In this document: one piece after another, positions 1-8,163 of the stretch
Layout: every line of letters starts with the position of its first letter
How positions within the stretch are numbered: the stretch's first letter is position 1
Source of the DNA: Zavarzinia marina
GTDB lineage: Bacteria; Pseudomonadota; Alphaproteobacteria; Zavarziniales; Zavarziniaceae
NCBI RefSeq assembly: GCF_021568905.1
Contig: NZ_JAKGSB010000006.1
Location: forward strand, 62,001 to 126,000
Direction: 5' to 3'
DNA length: 64,000 nt
Translations under genes and position numbers: made by a program
The notes under the pieces: model-generated
Seen by the model: only the letters and a program-made list of their open reading frames with translations
The model's database searches: none
Told to the model about the DNA's origin: nothing

Positions 1-3
1 CGG

Positions 4-645
4 TCATCGCCCCTCTCCCGGATAGCTCGCTTCGCCGGCGGCGAAGATGCGGGCGACGCCGTCGAGCACGTCGTCGGAAGCCGAGGGCACGGTCGCCGCC
101 ACCGGCGTGGGCGCCGGGCGCGGCGCGGCGGCCGAACGGGTGGGCGCCGCCGGCGCCGGCTTGGGCGCGGCGGGTTTGGCCGGCACGGGCGTGACCACGG
201 CGGCGCGCGGTCCCGTGGGGCGGGGCGTGGCGGGCGCCGGCGCCAGCGACGCCCAGGCGGGCTTCAGCGTCGGGACCACCGGCAGACCCGGGGTCGCGGC
301 CAGCAGGGGCACCGGGCTGGTCGACGCATCGGGGCTGGCGTCGGGCACGCCTTCGCCTTCCGGCACGATCGGGCGCATCGGCAGGCGGTCCAGGGTGGTG
401 ATCTGGGTCGGCTTCAGGGGCTGCAGGTCGAGATAGCGCTCGGCCAGGTCCTGGATGCGCGCGGGCTGGTTCAGATAGGCCCATTCCGCCTGCAGCACCT
501 GGATCGCCTGATGCTCGCGCGCGACGTCGCGATGGAGCGCGCGGGCTTCCTGCTCGAGTTGCCCGACCTCGTATTTCACCTGATAGAGCACGGTGGGCGC
601 ACCGATCGCCAAGGCGACGGTCGCCAGCGTCAGGAATCTGTTCAT
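4..645 (-). CDS. ftsL: Cell division protein FtsL-like, long Pro/Ala-rich tail
   Basis: Bitopic inner-membrane divisome protein that in known systems complexes with FtsB and FtsQ and helps activate FtsWI. The 213-residue product has a short cytoplasmic start, one hydrophobic segment at about residues 5-22 and a heptad-like stretch at about 24-60. After that comes a very long Pro/Ala-rich region (about 100-200) that ordinary FtsL proteins of roughly 110-130 residues lack. The ATG overlaps the rsmH stop codon by 4 bases, so the two are probably translationally coupled. Its place after mraZ-rsmH is the standard dcw position; ftsI would be expected just beyond the left edge. The identification rests on position and topology because FtsL sequence is poorly conserved. 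Confidence 0.82.
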   Translation of the reverse strand: MNRFLTLATVALAIGAPTVLYQVKYEVGQLEQEARALHRDVAREHQAIQVLQAEWAYLNQPARIQDLAERYLDLQPLKPTQITTLDRLPMRPIVPEGEGVPDASPDASTSPVPLLAATPGLPVVPTLKPAWASLAPAPATPRPTGPRAAVVTPVPAKPAAPKPAPAAPTRSAAAPRPAPTPVAATVPSASDDVLDGVARIFAAGEASYPGEGR

Positions 646-1619
646 GACCGCCCCCCTTCCTCTCCGGGCCAGGCCGGCGCCGCGGTCCGCCTTGCCGCGC
701 GCAGCCGGGCCGAACGGGCCCTGGCGTTGATCCTGATCTCCTGTTCCGTCGGCTTGGCCGCACCCCGGAACAGCAGTTCGAAGCTGGGCGCCCGTCCGCC
801 GGCACGGACGGGCGCATGACGCGAGGGGCCGCCCGAAGTGCCGCTGCGCGCCGCGAGGAACCGCTTCACCGCGCGGTCCTCCAGGCTGTGGAAGGAGACG
901 ACCGCCAGCCGCCCGCCCGGCCGCAACAGCCGTTCGGCGGCGGCGAGACCACGGTCCAATTCGCCCAATTCGTCGTTCACGGCGATGCGCAGCGCCTGGA
1001 AGGTGCGCGTCGCGGGATGGATGCGGTCGCGCGCCGCCGCCGGTCCCATGGCCCGGGCGACGATCTCCGCCAGCGCCGCCGTCCGGGTGATCGGCCCCGC
1101 TTCCCGCGCCTTCACGATGAAGCGCGCGATCCGGCGCGAGGCGCGTTCCTCGCCGAAGTCGTAGATCAGGTCGGCCAGCGCCGCCTCTTCCGTCTCGTTG
1201 ACGAGATCGGCGGCACTGCGCCCCTGCCCGCCCATGCGCATGTCGAGGGGGCCGTCCTCGCGGAAGGAAAAGCCGCGCTCCGCCTGGTCGAGTTGCATGG
1301 AGGAGACGCCGAGGTCGAGGGCGACGCCGTCCACCGCGTCGATGCCGCGTTCGGCGAGAAGCCCCTGCATGTCGCCGAAGCAGCCGTGGATCATGGCGAA
1401 GCGGCCCTCGTGCTCCGTTTCCAGCGCCTGGCCGCGCGCGACCGCCGTCGGGTCGCGGTCGATGCCGTAGACGAAGGCTTCGCCCGCCGCCAGCAGGGCA
1501 CGGGTATAGCCGCCGGCGCCGAAGGTGCCGTCCACCATGGTCTCGCCCGCCCGGGGCGCCAGCACCTCCACCACCTCGCGCCCGAGGACGGAGACATGGG
1601 GGCCGTCGGTATTGATCAT
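642..1619 (-). CDS. rsmH: 16S rRNA (cytosine-1402-N4)-methyltransferase RsmH
   Basis: SAM-dependent methyltransferase that modifies C1402 of 16S rRNA in the ribosomal P site. The 325-residue protein carries the SAM-binding loop GTFGAGGYT at residues 31-39 and the [11 protein letters not shown] stretch typical of the family, and its length is normal. I chose ATG 1619, which gives the usual short leader. A TTG at 1628 that overlaps the mraZ stop codon (TTGA) would add three residues and is possible. It is the second gene of the dcw cluster, between mraZ and ftsL, with a 4-base overlap into ftsL. Confidence 0.95.
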   Translation of the reverse strand: MINTDGPHVSVLGREVVEVLAPRAGETMVDGTFGAGGYTRALLAAGEAFVYGIDRDPTAVARGQALETEHEGRFAMIHGCFGDMQGLLAERGIDAVDGVALDLGVSSMQLDQAERGFSFREDGPLDMRMGGQGRSAADLVNETEEAALADLIYDFGEERASRRIARFIVKAREAGPITRTAALAEIVARAMGPAAARDRIHPATRTFQALRIAVNDELGELDRGLAAAERLLRPGGRLAVVSFHSLEDRAVKRFLAARSGTSGGPSRHAPVRAGGRAPSFELLFRGAAKPTEQEIRINARARSARLRAARRTAAPAWPGEEGGRS

Positions 1620-1624
1620 CCCGG

Positions 1625-2119
1625 TCAATGCGCACCCCCATCGCCACGGGGCGGTTTGGCCAGCGCGCGGCCGGGCCAGGCGAGGCGGGCACGGTTGTCG
1701 CGCGTGATCTGGGCCGCCTTGGCGTTCATCTCCGCGAAGGCGCCCGGTTCCCAGATGCGGAATTGCTGGCCGAGGCCGACGAAGACCAGTTCGCCCGTGA
1801 TGCCGGCATGGGCCAGCAGGCCCTCGGGCAGGGTGACGCGCCCCTCGCCGTCGAGGGCGAGCTGATGGGACGAGCCGAAGATGGCGGTGGTGAAGGCTTC
1901 GCGTTCCTCGGAGAAGGGCGGCAGATCGTCGACGGCCTCGGCCAGGCGCTCGAAATACTGGGCGCCGGAGCCGTCGATGGCCGGAAAATCGAGGGACGGA
2001 TAGACGAAGATGCCGTTGAAGCCCTGGGACTGCACGAGCGCGCGAAAGGGCGGCGGGACCGAGACCCGCCCCTTCTTGTCCACCCTTCCGGTGTATGTCG
2101 ACGTGAACAACGCCAGCAT
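1625..2119 (-). CDS. mraZ: Transcriptional regulator MraZ
   Basis: DNA-binding protein of the SpoVT/AbrB fold that represses its own dcw operon in the bacteria studied. The 164-residue protein has two tandem MraZ modules, marked by DKKGRVSVP at residues 14-22 and DGEGRVTLP at 90-98, which is the normal architecture. ATG 2119 is preferred over the adjacent TTG 2122. It is first in a leftward operon with rsmH and ftsL. A phased array of TGGG repeats lies 59-92 bases upstream of the start codon and is the likely autoregulatory operator. Confidence 0.95.
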   Translation of the reverse strand: MLALFTSTYTGRVDKKGRVSVPPPFRALVQSQGFNGIFVYPSLDFPAIDGSGAQYFERLAEAVDDLPPFSEEREAFTTAIFGSSHQLALDGEGRVTLPEGLLAHAGITGELVFVGLGQQFRIWEPGAFAEMNAKAAQITRDNRARLAWPGRALAKPPRGDGGAH

Positions 2120-2177
2120 CAACGCCCCCAGGCCACCCCGGCCGAACGCGGGATCAGGGGCAATCGCGCCTGCGGGG

Positions 2178-2232
2178 TGGGCATGATTGGGATATCATGG
2201 GCAAACTTGGGCCGTCAATGGACAGGCGTGGG
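2178..2232. promoter_or_regulatory. MraZ box array (dcw operator)
   Basis: On the + strand TGGG occurs at 2178, 2188, 2198 and 2208, exactly one per 10 bp, with a further TGGG at 2229. MraZ is known to bind tandem GTGGG-like repeats spaced by one helical turn upstream of its own gene. The location just upstream of mraZ fits autoregulation. Confidence 0.75.
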
Positions 2233-2327
2233 AAATCCATGGATTCCTGCGCCATTTGAAGCCGTCTGTCGTATTCAACGCCGCCCTGTCGGTGCCAGAC
2301 TGCGAAAATCATGCGCGGAGGAGGCGA

Positions 2328-3191
2328 ATGACCGGGGCGGTGCAGCAATGGCTCGTCGGCCTGCCGACCTTCGCCGCCATCCTGGCGGTCGCCGGCGGCC
2401 TGGCCGCCGTCGCCAATGGGACCCTGTGGCTGGTCGGGCGCTGGGTTCCGGCCGAGCGTCGGCGGCGGCACAACGAAATCACGGGCATGGTGCTGGAGGC
2501 ATCGGGCACGCTCTATGCCGTGCTGCTGTCCTTCGTCGCGATCGCGGTGTGGGAGGATTTCAAGCGCGCCGACGCCATCGTCCGCTCCGAAGCCAATCTG
2601 GTCGGCAATCTCTATCGCGCCACCATCGGCCTTGCGCCCGACCAGGCGGAGGACATCCGCCACAAGCTCTTCGTCTATGCCGAAATCGTCGCCGGCGACG
2701 AATGGCCCGGCATGATGCGCGGCGAAAGGGATGCCGCCGCCGGCTGGCAATTGCTGGACCGGGTCCACCTCGCCCTCGTGACGATGCGCGATGCCGCGCA
2801 CGGCAGCGCCGCCGTCGAGACCGAGATTCTGGCCCGGCTGAACGATCTCTACGATGCCCGGCGCGACCGTTTCGACGCGGCGAGCGCCAGCCTGCCGCCG
2901 GTGCTGTGGTGGAACCTGATCGCGGGCGGCGTCATCGTGCTGGGGCTCTGCGTCATGCTGGGCTGCGAGAGCCGGCGCGTCCATGTCCTGCTGACCACCG
3001 CCCTTTCCGCCTCGATCGGCCTGGTGCTCGCCTTGATCGTGCTTCTGGATGCGCCGTTCCGGGGCATCAACCACGTCTCGGACGCGCCCTTCGCGGCCCT
3101 GGTCCGGACGGTCGGGGCGCACGATTTTCCGGGTGCCGACCTGCCGACCACCCCCCGCGCGGTCCCGCCGCCCCCCCATGTGACGGATTGA
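2328..3191 (+). CDS. DUF4239 membrane protein (bestrophin-like)
   Basis: Probable inner-membrane protein of 287 residues. Hydrophobic segments are visible at about residues 10-32, 52-70, 192-215 and 222-242, with a soluble helical part of roughly 110 residues between the two pairs. This layout and the ASGTLYAVLLSFVAIAVWE-type stretch match DUF4239, a family sometimes called bestrophin-like whose function is not established. ATG 2328 has a GGAGGAGG-type ribosome site directly upstream. The reading frame stays open back to 2187, but that extension runs into the MraZ box array and is not needed. It is divergent from mraZ and probably a single gene. Confidence 0.75.
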   Translation: MTGAVQQWLVGLPTFAAILAVAGGLAAVANGTLWLVGRWVPAERRRRHNEITGMVLEASGTLYAVLLSFVAIAVWEDFKRADAIVRSEANLVGNLYRATIGLAPDQAEDIRHKLFVYAEIVAGDEWPGMMRGERDAAAGWQLLDRVHLALVTMRDAAHGSAAVETEILARLNDLYDARRDRFDAASASLPPVLWWNLIAGGVIVLGLCVMLGCESRRVHVLLTTALSASIGLVLALIVLLDAPFRGINHVSDAPFAALVRTVGAHDFPGADLPTTPRAVPPPPHVTD

Positions 3192-3269
3192 CCGGACCGG
3201 CAAAGCCGGAAACACTCCCCCGACAAAAAGTCAGCAATGGCGAGAAATCAGAGCTGGAGAGAGACGCCC

Positions 3270-4619
3270 GTGGCCGAAACCGAGACGATCGACGTCACAT
3301 CCCCCCTGACCCTGCCCTGCGGCCTGACCTTGAAGAACCGCCTGGCCAAGGCCGCCATGACGGAAGGTCTGGCGGACACCCGCAACCGGGTGACGCCCAC
3401 CCTGGAAACCCTCTACAAGCGTTTCGCCGAGGGCGGCTGCGGCCTGCTGATCACCGGCAACATCCAGGTCCATCCCGACAATCTGGAACGCGCGGCCAAT
3501 GTCGTCGTCGCGCCGGGCATGGATCAGGCGGCGCTCGACGGGTTGCGGCGCTTCGCCGAAGCCGGGCGCCGGAACGGCACCGCGCTCTGGGGCCAGATCA
3601 GCCATGCCGGGCGCCAGACCCCGATCGCGGTCAACAAGACGCCCCAGGCCCCTTCCGCCATCGCCCTGCCCCTGCCCGGCAAGCAGTTCGGCGTGCCGAA
3701 GCCGATGACCGAGGCCGAGATCCAGGACGTCGTCTCGCGCTTCGCCTTCGCCGCCCGCACCCTGAAGGAAGCGGGTTTCGACGGCGTGCAGATCCATGGC
3801 GCCCACGGCTATCTGATCAGCCAGTTCCTGTCGCCCCGCGCCAACGCGCGTACCGATGCCTGGGGCGGATCGCTGGAGAACCGCGCGCGCCTGCTGCTCG
3901 AAGTGGTGCGGGCGGTGCGGGCCGCCGTCGGTCCCGGCTTCGGCGTCGGCGTGAAGCTGAATTCCGCCGACTTCATGAAGGGCGGCTTCGGCGACGACGA
4001 GGCGGTGACCGTCGCCCGCTGGCTGGAGGCGGAAGGGATCGACCTTCTCGAAATCTCCGGCGGCTCCTACGAACGCCCGATCATGATGGGCAACGAAACC
4101 ATGGCCAGCGACACCAAGGCGCGGGAGACGCGCCGCGCCTCCACCATCGCCCGCGAAGCCTATTTCATGGATTACGCCCGCACCATGCGCGCCGCGGTGA
4201 GGACGCCGCTGATGGTGACCGGCGGCTTTCGCTCCCGCGCCGCCATGGACGAGGCGCTGGCGAGCGGCGCCTGTGATCTGATCGGTCTCGCCCGGCCGCT
4301 GTGCGTGACGCCCGCCGCCCCCCTCGGCATTCTCGACGGCAGCCTGGCCCGGCTGGACGATTGGGAGAGCCGGCTGCGGGTCGGTCCGGGGCGCTGGCTC
4401 GGCCCGGCCTCGCCCCTCGATCTCGTCAAGCTGGTGAACGGCTTCGGCGCCCAGGGCTGGTTCTGCCTCCAGCTCATGGCGATCGGCGAGGGCCGGGAGC
4501 CGAACACCGGCCTCGGCGTGCTGCCCGCCTTCATCCGTTACCAGATCGGCGAAGCGCGCAGCGCCAAGACCATGCTCGGGGCCCGCAAGGCCGCCGGGGT
4601 TCAGCCGGGCGGGGTGTAG
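3270..4619 (+). CDS. NADH:flavin oxidoreductase, Old Yellow Enzyme family
   Basis: FMN-dependent oxidoreductase, likely acting on activated C=C bonds with NAD(P)H. The (beta/alpha)8 barrel signatures are clear: the SHAGRQT motif near residue 113, HGAHGYLISQFLSP around 175-188 and the DAWGGS motif just after. At 449 residues the length fits single-domain OYE proteins with a C-terminal extension, not the larger 2,4-dienoyl-CoA reductase form, because no Fe-S/FAD domain follows. I chose GTG 3270 because GGAGAGAG lies at normal distance and homologues begin near the SPLTLPCG stretch. An in-frame ATG at 3237 is the alternative. The 3' end overlaps the convergent copper oxidase gene by 19 bases. 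The substrate is unknown. Confidence 0.88.
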   Translation: MAETETIDVTSPLTLPCGLTLKNRLAKAAMTEGLADTRNRVTPTLETLYKRFAEGGCGLLITGNIQVHPDNLERAANVVVAPGMDQAALDGLRRFAEAGRRNGTALWGQISHAGRQTPIAVNKTPQAPSAIALPLPGKQFGVPKPMTEAEIQDVVSRFAFAARTLKEAGFDGVQIHGAHGYLISQFLSPRANARTDAWGGSLENRARLLLEVVRAVRAAVGPGFGVGVKLNSADFMKGGFGDDEAVTVARWLEAEGIDLLEISGGSYERPIMMGNETMASDTKARETRRASTIAREAYFMDYARTMRAAVRTPLMVTGGFRSRAAMDEALASGACDLIGLARPLCVTPAAPLGILDGSLARLDDWESRLRVGPGRWLGPASPLDLVKLVNGFGAQGWFCLQLMAIGEGREPNTGLGVLPAFIRYQIGEARSAKTMLGARKAAGVQPGGV

Positions 4620-6022
4620 ACCACTTCCGTCATCATGCCTGTCGCCATATGCGGCAGGTTGTGACAGTGGAACAGCCAGCGTCCCGCGTTGTCGGCATCG
4701 AAGGCGATGCCGACCGTGGCGCCGGCCGGCACCAGCACCGTGTCGCGCCGCGCGCCCTGGACGGCCACGCCATCGATCGAGACGACGTCGAAATGATGGC
4801 CGTGCAGGTGCATGGGATGCGCCATCATGCTGTCGTTCACGATCTCGACCAGGACCCGGCGCCCCGCCTCGACCGCGACCGGAATGCGGTCGGCCCAGCC
4901 GCGCCCGTCCATGGTCCAGGCATAGGGCATCATGGTGCCGCCGAGCACGACCCGGCGCCGGATCTCTACCGGCCGCGCCGACGTCCCGAGCGGGCGCAGC
5001 AACCGCTCCACCGACAGATCCGCCGGGGGCGCCGTCTCGCCTGCGCGCTCCGCGATCCGCGCGACGGCGGCGCCTTGTGCCGCCAGCACGATGCCGGTGC
5101 GGATGGTGTCGCCCTCGCGCTGGGCGAGGACAGGGACCGTGGCGCCGGCCGGCACCTCGATCAGCAGGTCGGCGCGCTGGCCCTGGGCCAAGGGCATGAG
5201 CTTCAGGGAGAGCGGCTGTACCGGATTGCCGTCGACCGCGACGAGGCTGGCCTCGGCACCGCCGAAGTCGAGCCAGAAGGCCGTCGCCGCCGCCCCGTTG
5301 ATCAGGCGCAGGCGCACCCGCCCGCCGCGCTCGACCCGCACGACCTCGGGATCGTCGAGGGTGCGGTCATTGGCGAGGAAGGCATTGAAGTCGATGTCGT
5401 TCAGGTCCATGCCGCCCATGCCCGGCATGCCGTGGCCCATGGCGGCGTGATCCATCATGCCATGGTCCATCCCATGGCCCATCTGGGCGCCGAGGCCGGC
5501 GACGAGTGTTTCCGGATCCTCGAAGGCGAAATCATGGAGCAGGACGACGACCTCCTGCGCATCCGCCGCCTGTTCTTCCTTGCGGCGCACGATCAGGGGT
5601 GCCGCCAGCAGGCGCATCTCCTGCAGCCCCAGGTGCGAATGCATCCAATGGGTGCCGGGGCGGGCGGCGAAATCATAGTCGGCGAAACCGCCGGGCGCGA
5701 TCGGGTCGACATAGAGGGTCTGGCTCACCCCGTCCTGGTCCGGCGGCGGCGTCTGGCCATGCCAATGGACGATGGTCGCTTCATCCAGGTCGTTCTTCAG
5801 GCGCAGGCGGAAGGCTTCGCCCGCGTCGAGGACGAGACCATGGCCGCCGCCCGCCCGTTCTATGCCGAAGACGCCGGCCGCCCGGCCCTTGACCTCGATG
5901 CTGCGCCGGACGACGCGAAGTTCGTGACCGGCGGCGGCCCGCGCCGCGCCGGGAATGAGGGGAAGTGCCGCCAAGGCAGCGGCGGACGCCAGCAGGTGGC
6001 GCCGCGAAATCATGGTGTTCAT
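4601..6022 (-). CDS. Periplasmic multicopper oxidase (CopA/CueO type)
   Basis: Three-domain multicopper oxidase of 473 residues, probably a periplasmic Cu(I) oxidase in copper detoxification. A Tat signal starts with SRRHLL near the N-terminus. The copper ligands are all present: HWHG at 86-89, HSH near 128-130, HPMHLHGH at 402-409 and HCHNLPHMATGM at 452-463, so the T1, T2 and T3 centres should be intact. A Met/His-rich insert at about 175-205 (repeats of MGHGM and GMDHGM type) resembles the CueO methionine-rich region that binds Cu(I). ATG 6022 was chosen over TTG 6031. It lies 54 bases downstream of a small exported Cys-rich protein, probably in one operon. Confidence 0.92.
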   Translation of the reverse strand: MNTMISRRHLLASAAALAALPLIPGAARAAAGHELRVVRRSIEVKGRAAGVFGIERAGGGHGLVLDAGEAFRLRLKNDLDEATIVHWHGQTPPPDQDGVSQTLYVDPIAPGGFADYDFAARPGTHWMHSHLGLQEMRLLAAPLIVRRKEEQAADAQEVVVLLHDFAFEDPETLVAGLGAQMGHGMDHGMMDHAAMGHGMPGMGGMDLNDIDFNAFLANDRTLDDPEVVRVERGGRVRLRLINGAAATAFWLDFGGAEASLVAVDGNPVQPLSLKLMPLAQGQRADLLIEVPAGATVPVLAQREGDTIRTGIVLAAQGAAVARIAERAGETAPPADLSVERLLRPLGTSARPVEIRRRVVLGGTMMPYAWTMDGRGWADRIPVAVEAGRRVLVEIVNDSMMAHPMHLHGHHFDVVSIDGVAVQGARRDTVLVPAGATVGIAFDADNAGRWLFHCHNLPHMATGMMTEVVYTPPG

Positions 6023-6076
6023 GGCATTCAATCCGTCTGATCGTGGGCCGGCGCGGAGCCGGATGCGGTAACGGGA

Positions 6077-6445
6077 TCAGACGGCGGGGCGCGGCGGGCG
6101 ATAGGGCGGCGCATAGCCCGCCCCATCCTTCTTCTGGGTGATCATGACGCGGAAATCGCCCGGAACCGGCCGGACCGGTTCGGGAGCGCGGAGGGCCGGA
6201 GTCGGGACGGCGGCGAACATCGGACAGGCGGCGCCGGTGCAGCAGGTGGGCACGGCCTTCACCGGCCCGTGGCCGGCCCCGTCGCAGCCGGCGGCGGCGC
6301 CCTGCGCCATCGTCGGACCGGGCGCGGGCGCCGAAATCCCCGTCGCCGGCAGGACAGCGAACACAAGGCAGGCGGCAACCGCGAGCCAGGTCGCGATCGC
6401 GCGCCAGCGGCGCATCCAGCCATGGCGATCCGGCCTCGGCCGCAT
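6077..6445 (-). CDS. Small exported Cys-containing protein, copper operon
   Basis: Unrecognised protein of 122 residues. A basic N-terminus and a hydrophobic stretch at about residues 15-35 look like a signal peptide or anchor. The mature part is Pro/Ala-rich and contains Cys 54, 68, 69 and 74 in a CC-x4-C arrangement followed by a Met. ATG 6445 is supported by GGAGG eight bases upstream; longer in-frame starts lack such a site. It precedes the multicopper oxidase on the same strand, and the Cys/Met/His content suggests metal binding. DUF2946-like small copper-associated proteins are a possible relative, but I cannot confirm that. Confidence 0.65.
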   Translation of the reverse strand: MRPRPDRHGWMRRWRAIATWLAVAACLVFAVLPATGISAPAPGPTMAQGAAAGCDGAGHGPVKAVPTCCTGAACPMFAAVPTPALRAPEPVRPVPGDFRVMITQKKDGAGYAPPYRPPRPAV

Positions 6446-6472
6446 CCCGAACCTCCGACGAAAGACGCCGCA

Positions 6473-6501
6473 CATATGTGCCCTTCCGCGCCGTCTGGCA
6501 A
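6473..6501 (-). promoter_or_regulatory. Candidate promoter of the copper oxidase operon
   Basis: Read on the minus strand, TTGCCA is followed after exactly 17 bases by CATATG, 28 bases before the start codon of the small exported protein. The -10 element lies inside the perfect palindrome CACATATGTG (6471-6480), which could be a regulator site. This is a pattern match only. Confidence 0.35.
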
Positions 6502-6589
6502 GCGGCGTCGATTTTCCACCTCGATCGCGGCAAATGTTGATCCAGCGCAATGCCGGCGAACCCCGGCCGAGCAATTCTCTCTTTCGGAG

Positions 6590-6721
6590 AGGCGATACTC
6601 CTCCCTGCCTCTCCAGCCCGCGTTATCGAGGGCTCGCGACGCCGCCTTCCCCAGGGCGGCGCGAACGCACCCCGGACGGCAGCCACTCCCTTCCCCTTGT
6701 GCCGTCCGGGGGTCTTTTTTT
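6590..6721 (+). ncRNA. Candidate small RNA ending in a strong terminator
   Basis: A textbook intrinsic terminator at 6670-6721 faces rightward, but no rightward gene lies upstream of it: both upstream genes run leftward. The preceding 80 bases can fold into AGCCC/GGGCT (about 6614-6633) and CGCCGCC/GGCGGCG (about 6640-6661) hairpins. Unpaired C-rich stretches such as CTCCTCCCTGCC (near 6599) and CTTCCCC resemble the anti-Shine-Dalgarno loops of alphaproteobacterial regulatory RNAs. The 5' end is a guess and no convincing promoter was found. It could instead be the end of a long antisense transcript of the copper operon. Confidence 0.35.
6670..6721 (+). terminator. Intrinsic terminator, rightward
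   Basis: The arms CCCCGGACGGC (6670-6680) and GCCGTCCGGGG (6701-6711) pair perfectly and are followed by TCTTTTTTT. The T-run is only on the rightward side, so this ends a + strand transcript upstream of hsp20. Confidence 0.75.
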
Positions 6722-6837
6722 CGCTGACAACAGGCTGAAAGTTGACGGCCGTCAATGCGCGCACCCGGGCCCGTGCCCATATATGGAGGTGACCGCGAGG
6801 CTCTGTGCCCCCAGTCGAGAACAAGGAGGACCATGAC

Positions 6838-7302
6838 ATGAAACTCCGGACTCTCATGACCCCCGGCGGCCGCGCACCGGCCGCTCACAACGACAACCCC
6901 TTCACGGCCCTGCGCCAGGAGATCGACCGACTGTTCCATGACGCGACCACGGGCCTCGGGCTTGGCGATGCCATGCCCCACATGGACGTGGTCGAGACCG
7001 ATGCGAACATTACGGTGACCGCCGAACTGCCGGGCATGGAGGAGAAGGACGTCGAGGTCACGCTGGCGGACAATGTCCTGACCATCCGCGGCGAGAAGAA
7101 GGTGGAGCGCGAGGAGAAGGGCGAGACCCGCCACGTCGTCGAACGCACCACCGGCACTTTCGCCCGGACGATCGAGATGCCCGCCGGCATGGACCCGGCG
7201 GCCGTCAAGGCGACCATGGACAAGGGGGTGCTGACCGTCGTCATGCCGAAACCGGCGACGGCGGCCGAACCCCGGAAGATCGAGGTCACCCGCGTCGCCT
7301 GA
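6838..7302 (+). CDS. Small heat shock protein, Hsp20/alpha-crystallin family
   Basis: ATP-independent holdase chaperone that binds unfolding proteins under stress. The 154-residue protein has a short N-terminal arm and an alpha-crystallin domain at about residues 45-145. That domain shows the expected ELPGMEEKDVEV and GVLTVVMPK signatures. ATG 6838 is set by a perfect AAGGAGG eight bases upstream; an in-frame GTG at 6805 has no such support. It has its own downstream terminator, so it is probably monocistronic. A CCCATAT stretch at 6776 resembles the heat-shock sigma factor -10 element, but no matching -35 was found, so regulation is open. Confidence 0.93.
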   Translation: MKLRTLMTPGGRAPAAHNDNPFTALRQEIDRLFHDATTGLGLGDAMPHMDVVETDANITVTAELPGMEEKDVEVTLADNVLTIRGEKKVEREEKGETRHVVERTTGTFARTIEMPAGMDPAAVKATMDKGVLTVVMPKPATAAEPRKIEVTRVA

Positions 7303-7320
7303 CAGGGGGCGCGGCTTCAT

Positions 7321-7354
7321 CGTCCCGGCCGGGCCACCGGCCGGGACGGCTTTT
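7321..7354 (+). terminator. Intrinsic terminator after hsp20
   Basis: The 12-bp arms CGTCCCGGCCGG and CCGGCCGGGACG enclose a GCCA loop and are followed by GCTTTTCT. The structure starts 19 bases after the hsp20 stop codon. Confidence 0.75.
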
Positions 7355-7382
7355 CTCCCACATGGCGGAAGGAGAGGCTGCC

Positions 7383-7658
7383 ATGGACAAATACGATCCC
7401 CTGAGAGCCTGGCTGAGGGCCGGCGGCAGCCGCCTCGTCACACTGTCCTTCGACGAGATCGACCATATGGTGCACGGCCTGCCGCGCACCGCCTTCGAGC
7501 GCGAGCAATGGTGGTCCAACGACGATGACGCCCCCGGAGACGATGCGCCCGGAGACGACGCGCCATGCCATGCCTGGCGCGATGCCGGCTATCTGGCCCA
7601 TGCCGATCGTGGCCGGGGCCTGGTCGCCTTCACGCGGGCCCATCCCTGCGGCTGGTGA
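7383..7658 (+). CDS. DUF7662 domain protein
   Basis: Small soluble protein of 91 residues with the opening KYDPLRAWL and the pattern EIDHMVHGLPRTAFEREQWW. Both are characteristic of the uncharacterised DUF7662 family, which often appears alone or fused to other domains. ATG 7383 has GGAGAG at normal distance. An Asp-rich tandem insert made of APGDD units (encoded at about 7531-7563) sits between the conserved Trp-rich part and the C-terminal strand region; it looks like a local repeat expansion. It stands between hsp20 and rnpB and has no recognisable partner. Function unknown. Confidence 0.72.
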   Translation: MDKYDPLRAWLRAGGSRLVTLSFDEIDHMVHGLPRTAFEREQWWSNDDDAPGDDAPGDDAPCHAWRDAGYLAHADRGRGLVAFTRAHPCGW

Positions 7659-7671
7659 TACGACGGCGAAA

Positions 7672-8074
<403 letters not shown>

Positions 8075-8078
8075 GCAA

Positions 8079-8107
8079 GGCGTAGCGGTTTCCCGCGGAC
8101 TGCGCAA
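8079..8107 (-). promoter_or_regulatory. Candidate rnpB promoter
   Basis: On the minus strand TTGCGC (8107-8102) is separated by 17 bases from TACGCC (8084-8079). This places transcription start within a few bases of the P1 helix of RNase P RNA, which fits a promoter for a structural RNA with no leader. Confidence 0.45.
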
Positions 8108-8163
8108 GGGCCCGCCCTCTCACGCCGCTTCGCTTTCGGCGCGGTTCATGCTCTGGTGCTGCG

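Noticed and set aside
6540-6721. 6S RNA or SRP RNA as identity of the orphan transcript
   Set aside because: Neither the long closing stem of 6S RNA nor the GGAAG-type SRP apical loop is present.
6734-6786. Heat-shock sigma factor promoter or ROSE-type thermometer before hsp20
   Set aside because: CCCATAT resembles a -10 element, but no CTTGAA-like -35 lies at proper spacing, and no stable hairpin masks the AAGGAGG site.
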